DNA of 13,398 nucleotides, taken from NCBI GenBank assembly GCA_020722685.1, contig DYKH01000111.1, positions 4,064-17,461 of the forward strand. The letters are read 5' to 3'. The position numbers were made by a program, and so were the translations under genes. The first letter of the stretch is position 1. Each line of letters begins with the position of its first letter. Of this stretch, positions 8,401 to 13,398 are shown in pieces. This DNA comes from Caldithrix sp. Lineage in GTDB: Bacteria > KSB1 > UBA2214 > DYKH01. A model generated the notes under the pieces. It searched no databases. It saw only the letters and a list, made by a program, of their open reading frames with translations, and was not told where the DNA came from.

Positions 8401-9294
8401 ATTGCCGCTGGTTGACCAGTTATTGTTGGTGTAACCGTAGAGCTTTGTGGCGCCTGCCGGAGAAACCGCGCCGAAATCGGTGGCCGCTGTTCCCGTGATA
8501 TGACTATGAGCGGGTATGGCATCCTTAATCAAAATGCCCGATAGACCGGCATCGAATGCCCCATCGCCGGTTGTATCCATATTATTAAATGCCCTCGCGG
8601 TGGTCGCGGCATTGCCTGCGTTTATGCCGGATACGGTATAGTTGACGACGCCGCCCGGGTTTACACGCGCGGGGGAAGCCGATTTGTGAATCGTAAGCAC
8701 AGCTCCCGACGTCACGGTTGTCCGGTTCCAGTTGTTGGCATCCGTTACTGCGCCATCATGTGTGGATTGACCCGTGAGATTGACAAGGGCAAATTGGGTT
8801 GCTAATGCACCTCCCGGCACACCATAGGCAACGATAAGATGAATGGATTCATCGGCATGGACTGTGCCGGTGTTTGTTATGACGCGCTCACCCGGGTCAA
8901 CCACGCCGTTTTGATTGGCGTCAAGGTAAATGGTTCGGCTGGCAGGGGCAAAGGTGTTGCCCCCGTCCACCGCAGTATCAAGATTGTAAGTATCATCCGT
9001 ATTGCCAGTATTGGTGAGGGTATAGGGGTAATAGACAGTGGCGCCGGGCGTCGCGGTCTGCTCCTGCCCGGGCGCGGCTGTTGTCCCGTCGGGGGTGATG
9101 ACAAGGCCGTAGATGGGCAGGACATCGGTATAGACCTGGTTGGATTCCACGGTATAACGTTGAGTATTATACTCATAGGTTGCAGCCGCCTTATTGTAAA
9201 TCCTGGTTCCCGCAGGGGTCAGGGCAAAGCCCGCCCCTGCGGCAACCATACAAAAGAGGACCGCAGCCAATCCAATGGGGGCTAATTTTTTCAT
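2404..9294 (-). CDS. Giant DUF11 / SdrB-like / OmpA-like / invasin-Ig / outer-membrane barrel protein
   Basis: The frame is 2,300 residues from an ATG at 9306. I prefer the ATG at 9294 (M5): it begins the signal peptide MKKLAPIGLAAVLF and has AAAGGA at workable spacing, while the upstream ATG has its RBS abutting. Numbering from 9306: signal peptide to ~29; DUF11-like repeats 30-685; a canonical DUF11 domain 690-817; SdrD-B/Cna-B-like 826-925; a 17-residue tandem repeat 936-969; OmpA-like domain 972-1086 with GHADS (D1015) and LSHAR (R1033), matching the diaminopimelate-binding Asp/Arg pair; charged helix ~1217-1240; Ig-like 1262-1350; Big-1/invasin-like 1355-1450; then ~820 residues of alternating strands ending YITLRFKF (F2279). 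The motif YWIDYDRGDILF (1666-1677) recalls large SprA-like barrel proteins. It probably anchors the system in the outer membrane; function is inferred. A tail of 21 residues follows the terminal-strand signature. Confidence 0.92.
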   Translation of the reverse strand: MKKLAPIGLAAVLFCMVAAGAGFALTPAGTRIYNKAAATYEYNTQRYTVESNQVYTDVLPIYGLVITPDGTTAAPGQEQTATPGATVYYPYTLTNTGNTDDTYNLDTAVDGGNTFAPASRTIYLDANQNGVVDPGERVITNTGTVHADESIHLIVAYGVPGGALATQFALVNLTGQSTHDGAVTDANNWNRTTVTSGAVLTIHKSASPARVNPGGVVNYTVSGINAGNAATTARAFNNMDTTGDGAFDAGLSGILIKDAIPAHSHITGTAATDFGAVSPAGATKLYGYTNNNWSTSGNVAGWGGTAAINKVGMFIPGALAKGQAYEFNWNAVVDADAPAGNISNQATVDWADGAGNRDDSPSNTTLTAVNAIRGIQIGPKGDPAGAGTGSYLSPDPAAGPNTINYAADVSTAAFASCGVNGSQTIVFTNTLKNTGTSADTFNIATSWSANEIPGSVVRVFKSDGLTPLVDTNGDGAYDTGELAAGAEYNIVVKIFTPTTVPCDSLNHDLITAVSVHDSTITNTTVDRILFGPNMWDPLSKTVLPSGDVPPGMLLRFTNTFGNAGGFPATNAVIEDVMDVRLINPANITGLPPATIPDMSGINPPIAVSAVFTPNVPAGSGGTITWTFPVVPAGFRGEVSFDVFIDPTTPDATVINNTVSMTGTGLPTVTSNATVNTVVAENTLVVEKQANKDIVEPGDYLKYTITAKNVSKTMTISAPVRIVDALPRGFRYVSGTSRLDGNPVSDPVISSGGKVLTWTDIGSIAPQSQKQLTYVAIVAADADKGDGINRVTARGRSSSGTPMDSNEATAKVKVDKGVFRDCQTIIGKVFIDDNDNKIQDEGEIRVPGIRLYLEDGTFTVTDSEGKYHFECIKPGTHVIKVDKISLPEGMEVDGVNNRAMGDTDSQFVDLKKGGLFKANFRIKPKGIEKETVRILLMPKMKKEARLETRKVLLTPKTKKEASLKTWKEMKIICYFKTDSADLTPIAKAVIDSQFESLKDISELKVSVEGHADSRQTHKWKGGNEELSHARAKSVADYLQSKYHIKKEKIEIRGWGAQKPLVKPEKVTDETLQPNRPVEIIEDETVAAAATAESAEISGRKATVRVKKGMVGPLQNAYLVIPAPHGVEINANSLQIDGKSSPPPLRFGDLSWIRLEGMDRAFDSKSFDNDRQKIKLKKYEQNEIIEISYLVASKETAPYFIAGVDKDGDVKVFGERAKEEKEQEISKLKERIKGLYIKMHPDLTAKKPAVGAPSSQKEFGILSPDDKAQFLTRDKITLRVRFGLNAHPELKINNAVVDQKSVGKKVFDTKDKTAIFEYVGVPLKPGKNEIEFTWNQDGQKRKDHITVFRAMMPVKIEIDTRPHQLPADGKTEPEVIIKPLDENGLPLPDGIFIDLEMDRGRFITPDANPKQKGYQARITKGAAIVRISSAHKTETRKIKALAGGLQKEKALEFLPYLRDWIIVGIASGTAGYNDIKKSISGDKTDDNDGLFTDGRLAFFAKGTILGKYLLTASYDSDKARDKSRLFQQVEPDKYYPVYGDSSIERYDAESSKKLYVKLARDKNYIMYGDFKTDFTDTETARYDRTFTGADANIETKYLDAKSFWSQTDQTIVKDEIRGDGTSGYYHLTHGDIVENSDRIRIEIRDRHNPSTVISSAELARYSDYWIDYDRGDILFKEPVRSVDGEFNPVYIVVVYETREGAKENDIYGGRAKVKLFDDKVEIGSTGILEKNSVHDSKLYGADIKWRLNKHIEAKGEITRSDVYDTQELDVKKGTSKTASIKADYGKDLKAEARYLNTEEGFRNPSMSSFGGAVEEYTLKGESEYFKGADLKLDASKRKNLETDERLQTAGLEGKYKITDKLEGILGGRYADIHTSSLDQEAELVKAGLSADLTKKLKASLIREQVVSGDRLDSKGFASMGSPFDTFTSTGGNAATAKPGYLATGTNIIGDGYPDRTAAGLEYQLTDKTRLRAVHEWLSGEDVELHRTLFGATSQLGKNISVFGNYGMEDSVDNPRDVANLGIKDKIDITEKLSADVGLERFETVKGRGDDDFTALASSFSYLPDLYKVTGRYELRFGKKETRHLFELGTSQKINADYTFFARERLSYTDHKDSSDEYLNEFLTGLAYRPIRYDKFNFLAKVKLINEKIATGDEDIKLVGSLEANYQPYQPLTLSGKYAMKWRQDSFDGDSYRSFTDLIAARAMYDITDRWVCGVHGGVLHQYDASALDYYIGVETGYRLVKNLWLSVGYNFKGLEDRDFGEGSYHTDGIYITLRFKFDEDTFKYMSTADSHNRNGEQR
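6409..6510 (-). repeat. Two tandem 51-bp (17-codon) repeats in the linker before the OmpA-like domain
   Basis: 6409-6459 and 6460-6510 are imperfect copies with period 51 bp. They encode residues 953-969 (KVLLTPKTKKEASLKTW) and 936-952 (RILLMPKMKKEARLETR). The repeat is basic and in frame, and lies between the SdrB-like and OmpA-like domains. Copy-number change here would lengthen or shorten the linker without a frameshift. Confidence 0.8.
7708..9117 (-). repeat. Paralogous block, copy in the 2300-residue gene
   Basis: Residues 64-533 of the 2300-residue protein align end to end with residues 66-529 of the 928-residue protein encoded just upstream (10541-11932). Both begin at the same PIYGL motif and share landmarks such as YYPYTLTNTGN, VHADESIHLIVAY, LTIHKSASP, GATKLYGY and IGPKG. 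Nucleotides 8823-8879 are identical to 11638-11694 over 57 bp. Another ~110-bp stretch near 9008-9120 shows only about ten differences from its counterpart. Confidence 0.85.
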
Positions 9295-9340
9295 TGTACC
9301 AGGCATCCTTTGTTTTTATCCCATAGGGTGCCCCCCGATT

Positions 9341-12127
9341 TTATTTGATTCTGACTGTAAAAGTTACGTTTCCTGAAGCGCCGGCATCCACACTTCCGAT
9401 ATTCCAGCGGATGTTGGTTACATTGTAATCGTAGCCGGCAGGCGCGAAGCCGCCGCCGCTTGTCGGTCCATATCCCCAGGTACTTCCATTGTCGCTGGAG
9501 TATTTGATCTCCGTTCCTCCTGCCGCGCTGCCCACCTTGAATCCCGTATAGGTGGGGATGGCATCATAGATATAGACGCTGGTAACAGTCTCGCTGCCTA
9601 AGTTTTGATAATTCACCGTATAGGTAAGTTCATCGCCCGGCTGGTCGACCCCCGCGTCTCCATTGGCGTTTATAGATGTTACCGATTTAGTCAATTGCAG
9701 ATTGGCATTAACCACGGTGGTGATATCCGTCCTTGTTTTATAAGCGTTGCCTGCGCCTGATGTGGTATTGGTTGCCCTGACCTTTCCCGCCTCACTGATA
9801 TTGATCGCCTCGTTTGCGGGGACAAAGACCTTGACCCATATCTCTTGTTCGCCATCGACTGCCAGTGAAATACCATGACCGCTGGCGGCGGTAAGTGCGG
9901 GATAATAGTTTATCCCGTCCGTTGAGAACATATATGTCCACCCGGTCCTCGGCGTATAGGTGGGATCCAGCCCCACCTCAAAGGTCTGGGCTGTTGTCCC
10001 GTTGTTTTTCAGGAGATGCTTATAGAATACCGTGCCGCCGGGCGTGGCTGTTCCGCTGTTGTCCGGCTCGAAGGTGAAATCATGGTTGGCGCTTACCTCC
10101 GCATAGTCGTTCTGGGTGTCGGAAAGACCGCTGTTTACGCCGTCCGCACGGAATGTGAGCAGCTGTGAGGTACCATCACCCACTGTAGCACTATTCCCAT
10201 CTCCAAGTGGCGCCTGTCCTTCGGGTATGCTCACAATGGCAACAAGGTTATAACTCCCCCCTGCCGCCAGGCTCGGTGTGGAAGTAATGGGCGCCGAGCC
10301 GATATCCGCAACGCGGTCGCCGTCCACATCGGGATAAAACTCCACCGTCCAGCCTGCAGGGAGCGCCGCAGTCTGGCTCAGGTGGTAGGTATCAGCCGCT
10401 CCGCCTGGTGTGGCATTATTGGTGACTTTTAATGGATAGGTCAGCGAGGTCCCGGGAGAGGCGACCTGGCTGTAGGGAGTTTCACCATGCAGGGCAGCGT
10501 CATTGTTGGTGATATCCATTGCGGCAGCCACAATATTGTCTATCCTGTCAACGGTTGTATCCGTCTTTGTACCGTCCTCTGTGGATGTGGCGGTGATGGT
10601 CACATCATGATCAAGAGCATCAGCGTCAGTCGTGCCGGGTATAAATATCTTTACCACAATATTTACCTCTCCGCCATTTTCCGCAAGCGGCCCCACATCC
10701 GGTATGCCGTCCGCATTGGCGTCGCCGAGCGGGGTGACTCCGTCCGCCTTATACAGGGTTACGGTTGCGCCGGATATCTGATTGGCGGTCCAGGCAGTGG
10801 TAATGTTGAATATATCCTCTGCTGTTCCGGTATTTTTTATCGTATTGGTGAAGGCCAGGGTCGTCCCCGCCATACCACCTGAAATAGTGGAGGTATCCCC
10901 CAAGATATTAACCGTGTACGGCCATGAGATATACGATCCGGGGGGTGCTGCTCCGTTTGCATAGCCTTTTGGCCCAATCTGCACGCCATAAGAGGCGTTG
11001 ACAGGCGTTAAGGTAGTGTTGCTGGGGGTATTTTGATCAACAATTGGAATTGCGCTGTTTGCCCAGTGCGCATAAGCCAGGTTTGAGATGTTTCCAACCG
11101 GAGCGTCATTGTCCACCACCGCATTCCAGTTCAACTCGTATGATTCTCCTGCCAAAAGTGTGCCGGCGATAAACATGCCCACCTTGGTTATAGATCCCCA
11201 TCCGGTCACAGTGCTGCTGGTTGACCAGTTGCCGTTGGCGTAACCGTAGAGCTTTGTGGCGCCTGCTGGAGAAACTGTACCGAAATCGGTGCCTGGGTTT
11301 CCTGTTATATGGGTATGAGCGGGTATGGTATCTTCTATTAAAATACCTAATTGCGGATCCTCGTCGTCTAATCTCCCATTTCCATTAGTGTCTATATTAT
11401 TGAAAGTCAACTCAGTGGTTGCAATATTCCCTGTATTGGAACCGGATACGGTATAGGTGATCGCGTCGCCCGGGTCAACGCTTGAAGGGGACGCAGATTT
11501 GTGAATCGTAAGCACCGCATCAGAAACTACCGTTGTTTGGTTCCAGTTATCCGTGTCTGTCTTTGTGCCGTCATTTGTGGATGTTCCCGTGAGATTGACA
11601 AGGGCGAATTGGCCTGCTATCGCTGTTGTCGGCACATCATAGGCAACGATAAGATGAATGGATTCATCGGCATGGACTGTGCCGGTGTTTGTTACGGCGG
11701 TGTCACCCGGGTCAACCACGCCGTTTCCGTTGGCGTCAAGGTAAATGGTTGTGTTGGCGGGGGTAAATGTGCTGCTGCCATCCACCGCAGTGGCCAGATC
11801 ATAGGTATCATCGTCATTGCCCGTATTGGTGAGGGTATAGGGGTAATAGACGGTGGTGCCGGGCGTCGCGGTCTGCTCCTGCCCGGGCGCGCCTGTTGTC
11901 CCGTTGGGGGTAATCGTAAGGCCGTAGATGGGCTGAACGATCGTTATCACCTCGTTTGAGGTGGATACCTGCGAATTGCCGTTTGCGTCAAGATATTGCG
12001 CCGTTGCCTGGTTCTTGATCTGCGTGCCTGCCGGGGTGCCTGTGGCGTAAACAGAAACACCCGTACATAAAAAGACCAGCATTGCTATGAGAACATACAG
12101 CCCCTTTCTTTTTATTATCTTCATCAT
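9341..12127 (-). CDS. Exported DUF11-repeat surface protein, 928 residues
   Basis: The start is one of two adjacent ATGs (12127 or 12124), preceded by AAAGGAGGG in the tail of the upstream gene; the first ATG gives an ATGA overlap, suggesting translational coupling. Residues 1-28 are a signal peptide (KIIKRKGLYVLIAMLVFL, cleaved after VYA). The mature part is Ig-like, low in charge, rich in Thr/Asn/Gly and free of cysteine. Residues 66-529 are paralogous to the next gene's N-terminus. Residues ~540-800 form two further repeats with ATPGGTVFYKHLLKNNG-type motifs. Residues 808-928 are a DUF11 domain (QPGDELTYTVNYQNLG) ending NVTFTVRIK. Ca2+-loop-like DxNxNG motifs occur at D131, D246 and D469, and a related one near 600. 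There is no LPXTG, PEP-CTERM, lipobox or barrel, so anchoring is unexplained. It may bind the barrel protein downstream (inference). Confidence 0.92.
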   Translation of the reverse strand: MMKIIKRKGLYVLIAMLVFLCTGVSVYATGTPAGTQIKNQATAQYLDANGNSQVSTSNEVITIVQPIYGLTITPNGTTGAPGQEQTATPGTTVYYPYTLTNTGNDDDTYDLATAVDGSSTFTPANTTIYLDANGNGVVDPGDTAVTNTGTVHADESIHLIVAYDVPTTAIAGQFALVNLTGTSTNDGTKTDTDNWNQTTVVSDAVLTIHKSASPSSVDPGDAITYTVSGSNTGNIATTELTFNNIDTNGNGRLDDEDPQLGILIEDTIPAHTHITGNPGTDFGTVSPAGATKLYGYANGNWSTSSTVTGWGSITKVGMFIAGTLLAGESYELNWNAVVDNDAPVGNISNLAYAHWANSAIPIVDQNTPSNTTLTPVNASYGVQIGPKGYANGAAPPGSYISWPYTVNILGDTSTISGGMAGTTLAFTNTIKNTGTAEDIFNITTAWTANQISGATVTLYKADGVTPLGDANADGIPDVGPLAENGGEVNIVVKIFIPGTTDADALDHDVTITATSTEDGTKTDTTVDRIDNIVAAAMDITNNDAALHGETPYSQVASPGTSLTYPLKVTNNATPGGAADTYHLSQTAALPAGWTVEFYPDVDGDRVADIGSAPITSTPSLAAGGSYNLVAIVSIPEGQAPLGDGNSATVGDGTSQLLTFRADGVNSGLSDTQNDYAEVSANHDFTFEPDNSGTATPGGTVFYKHLLKNNGTTAQTFEVGLDPTYTPRTGWTYMFSTDGINYYPALTAASGHGISLAVDGEQEIWVKVFVPANEAINISEAGKVRATNTTSGAGNAYKTRTDITTVVNANLQLTKSVTSINANGDAGVDQPGDELTYTVNYQNLGSETVTSVYIYDAIPTYTGFKVGSAAGGTEIKYSSDNGSTWGYGPTSGGGFAPAGYDYNVTNIRWNIGSVDAGASGNVTFTVRIK
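10541..11932 (-). repeat. Paralogous block, copy in the 928-residue gene
   Basis: This is the partner of 7708-9117, in the same orientation, so the two are direct repeats about 2.8 kb apart in the operon. Identity is highest in the part encoding residues ~66-165 (the 57-bp identical block is 11638-11694) and falls toward the 3' end of the block, where the copies differ by substitutions and small in-frame indels. Confidence 0.85.
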
Positions 12128-12693
12128 TTTTTCCCTCCTTTTACTATTACCCTATAAAATAGTTTTATCTTTTGCTTGGGGTTTATTTTTGGCGCAACCC
12201 ACCTGATATTGGTATACATATCAGGCGTGGCTGTTTTTTCAACCTCTTTTCCGTCCGGAAGTTTTACCTTATATTTCACCGGCTCTCTCTGAAAGGTTCC
12301 TCCCCCGTCAATAGAGAACTCTGCCGGATAATCTGCAGTTGCCGATTTGTCGATATAGGATGTGCCTGCAGGGATTATACCAGTTAAATTCACATTTTTA
12401 AGCGTATTTTTCGCAGGCAGGGGTTCACCGGTATTTTCAGCGGTAATTTCATACTGTATAACGCTGCCCGGCAATACCTTATCGGGCAGTGGTTTGAGGA
12501 TATCTTTTTGCTCTCCTATTTTGTCTGTTACTCTGGTTACCAAAAACCCCTTAAGATTTATCGAAAGGGGATCTTTCGGCTGAGCATCGGCAGCATCAGC
12601 ATGGTGACAAAAACCTGACAGCAAAAAAACCGACACTATCATTGCCGCCATTATTTGGTGAGTCAGCCCTGTTTTTTGTTGATTAAGACCCAT
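12124..12693 (-). CDS. Small exported single-DUF11-domain protein, first gene of the operon
   Basis: Encodes 189 residues. The ATG at 12693 has a near-ideal AAGGAGG (12698-12704) 4 nt upstream. Residues 1-34 form a signal peptide (core IMAAMIVSVFLLSGF, likely cleavage HADA-ADAQ). The mature part has one DUF11-like fold: VLPGSVIQYEITAENTGE (residues 73-90), the strand NVNLTGIIPAGTSYI (100-114), FSIDGGGTF (126-134) and TNIRWVAPKI (161-170), ending in a Lys-rich tail. FSIDGGGTF and TNIRW match the last domain of the 928-residue protein (YSSDNGSTWG, TNIRWNIG), so the two end domains are relatives. The stop overlaps the next start (ATGA). It could be a cap, chaperone or pilot subunit for the larger stalk proteins; that role is a guess from size and position. 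No enzymatic motif is present. Confidence 0.9.
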   Translation of the reverse strand: MGLNQQKTGLTHQIMAAMIVSVFLLSGFCHHADAADAQPKDPLSINLKGFLVTRVTDKIGEQKDILKPLPDKVLPGSVIQYEITAENTGEPLPAKNTLKNVNLTGIIPAGTSYIDKSATADYPAEFSIDGGGTFQREPVKYKVKLPDGKEVEKTATPDMYTNIRWVAPKINPKQKIKLFYRVIVKGGKK

Positions 12694-12718
12694 AATGCCT
12701 CCTTCTTCAAGCTCTCTT

Positions 12719-12874
12719 TGATGAACTCGTCAAAAGTCAAAAATGCCCAAGAACCGTCATTCCGGTGAAAACCGGAAAGCGAAGCTTAATGTTCATAATC
12801 CAGAGACCTCCATGCATTACAAAAACACTGGACACCGGTTTTCACCGGTGTGACGGCTTTTTACGAGAACATCA
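12719..12874. mobile_element. MITE/REP-like palindromic element (156 bp)
   Basis: The outer ends are imperfect inverted repeats: TGATGAACTCGTCAAAAGTC from 12719 against TGATGTTCTCGTAAAAAGCC read inward from 12874. Inner arms 12754-12775 and 12835-12856 match at 20 of 22 positions. Each inner arm is itself a small hairpin, CCGGT-GAAA-ACCGG. This resembles the GTCATTCC...GTGAAAAC palindromic elements scattered through many Gram-negative genomes. It encodes no protein. Its right end fuses to the IS1380 transposase fragment and supplies the last residues and stop of that frame; its left end is 25 bp from the start of the 189-residue gene. I see no clear target-site duplication. Confidence 0.75.
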
Positions 12875-13118
12875 TGAAAAATGGAATTTCTCGAAACTCC
12901 TCTATCGCGTCATAGTCGGGCTTTGCCATACACAGCAATCCAGGGAACGACTTCAGAATATCGCTGTGGGAAATCCTGGGTTCCTGACACCCCGGCAGAA
13001 CAATCGAATCTGCTCTTTGCGCAAGTCCCCGGTTGAGCAAAGCTCCTATCAAGGCCAGCCCGGAATGGCTGGTCAAATTTTCGTCTCCCCCTTTGATGAT
13101 AAATTCCACTGGAACCAT
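12861..13118 (-). pseudogene. IS1380-family transposase, N-terminal fragment
   Basis: From ATG 13118, 85 residues: MVPVEFIIKGGDENLTSHSG, then LALIGALLNRGLAQR, ISHSDIL, GLLCMAKPDYDAIEEF. These match the N-terminus of IS1380-family transposases, which are normally over 400 residues. The start is set by GGGAGG 5 nt upstream; the frame could open 14 codons earlier at 13160, but that part does not resemble the family. Family-like sequence ends at FREIPFF, and the closing MMFS-stop comes from the end of the palindromic element at 12719-12874. The DDE catalytic region is absent, so it is inactive. No remainder of the gene lies on the other side of the element, so the event was a deletion or recombination, not a simple insertion. 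Confidence 0.85.
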
Positions 13119-13139
13119 CTTTACCTCCCGGATGCTGTT

Positions 13140-13260
13140 TTCAGGGAGGAAAATTATCACGAATACGTGGTAATGTCAAGCTATTCTATCAATTTTATGC
13201 GGGTTTTATGCCACTAATTCAGGAGGGAGAAAAACTACCACAAATAGACAATAATGTCAA
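13140..13260 (-). repeat. Two imperfect direct repeats (~40 bp) in the IS1380 leader
   Basis: Copies 13140-13179 and 13218-13260 both read, on the minus strand, TTGACATTA, then a divergent 5 nt, then TATTYGTGRTARTTTT, then a CTCCC-rich tract ending TGAA. Each carries its own TTGACA -35-like box. In the first copy CACG-AATA-CGTG forms a short dyad between the -35 and -10. This may be a duplicated regulatory unit or the trace of an IS end next to a related copy. Confidence 0.55.
13151..13179 (-). promoter_or_regulatory. Candidate sigma70-type promoter of the IS1380 remnant, firing toward the operon
   Basis: On the minus strand a perfect -35 TTGACA (13174-13179) is followed after 17 nt by TAATTT (13151-13156); GATAAT (13153-13158) is an alternative at 15 nt. 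The transposase RBS and ATG follow within about 35 nt. I see no comparably good promoter in the 25 bp between the palindromic element and the 189-residue gene, so this site could drive the operon by read-through. That is inference. Confidence 0.45.
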
Positions 13261-13398
13261 TAGGCATATTTTACGTGGTCCCTCCTTTTCGTTTGTCTGT
13301 ACACCTGGAGTTAGACAAATAACATGCCAGTTAACGGAAAAAAAGGCTCTTTCTCATTTCAAGTGGGTAACCCGACCTTACTGTAGTCCAGTTTTCCT
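13180..13398. other. Non-coding right edge of window
   Basis: Apart from the second direct repeat (13218-13260), I see no credible gene. TTTGTCT (13292-13298) and AGACAAA (13313-13319) form a 7-bp inverted repeat with a 14-nt loop; it could be an operator or chance. The stretch may be the outer end of the IS1380 element, but I could not identify a terminal inverted repeat. Confidence 0.4.

Noticed and set aside
9307..9340. G-run and CCC in the gap between the two large genes as a terminator
   Set aside because: Pairing is only a few bases with no T-run after it, and the gap is just 34-46 nt between co-directional paralogous genes.
8823..11694. Repeated DNA considered as a CRISPR or phage-type repeat array
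   Set aside because: There are only two long copies, coding and in frame, explained by paralogous genes.
12694..12760. TTGACTTTTGACGAG as a promoter -35 for the operon
   Set aside because: No acceptable -10 occurs 16-18 nt downstream, and the sequence belongs to the terminal repeat of the palindromic element.
12765..13217. 150-codon plus-strand frame
   Set aside because: It covers the IS1380 fragment and the palindromic element in antisense and has no family resemblance, while the minus frame matches IS1380 transposases.

Overview
The window reads as one leftward (minus-strand) operon of very large exported proteins, bounded and interrupted by remnants of mobile DNA. The host is Gram-negative: every intact product has an N-terminal signal peptide, and the largest carries an OmpA-type peptidoglycan-binding domain and a long C-terminal stretch with the look of an outer-membrane beta-barrel. 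The palindromic repeats, RAYT and IS1380 remnants and DUF11-rich proteins would fit a Nitrospirota or Desulfobacterota-like lineage, but nothing here fixes the taxon.

Reading in the direction of transcription (right to left): 13119-13398 is a non-coding leader with two imperfect direct repeats, each carrying a TTGACATTA box. 12861-13118 is the N-terminal end of an IS1380-family transposase gene. It is cut off by a 156-bp palindromic MITE/REP-like element (12719-12874), which supplies its stop codon. Only 25 bp separate that element from the first operon gene.

The operon is: a 189-residue exported protein with one DUF11-like domain (12124-12693); a 928-residue exported DUF11-repeat protein (9341-12127), which overlaps the first by ATGA; and a protein of about 2,300 residues (2404-9294). 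The last has, in order, DUF11 repeats, an SdrD-B/Cna-B-like domain, an OmpA-like domain, Ig/invasin-like domains and a barrel of about 820 residues. After it come a truncated RAYT (REP-associated tyrosine transposase, 2065-2397) with a palindrome in its reading frame, and then the first 689 codons of another exported repeat protein (GTG start at 2068) that runs off the left edge. This last gene fills 1-2068 without a stop codon.

The 928-residue protein and the first ~530 residues of the 2300-residue protein are paralogues, with a 57-bp identical block. Together the genes look like a surface or envelope-spanning assembly: Ig-like stalk proteins, several with Ca2+-loop-like motifs, and one partner able to insert in the outer membrane and hold peptidoglycan. 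The assembly as a unit, its topology and its function are inference. I see no CRISPR array, tRNA, rRNA or convincing terminator.
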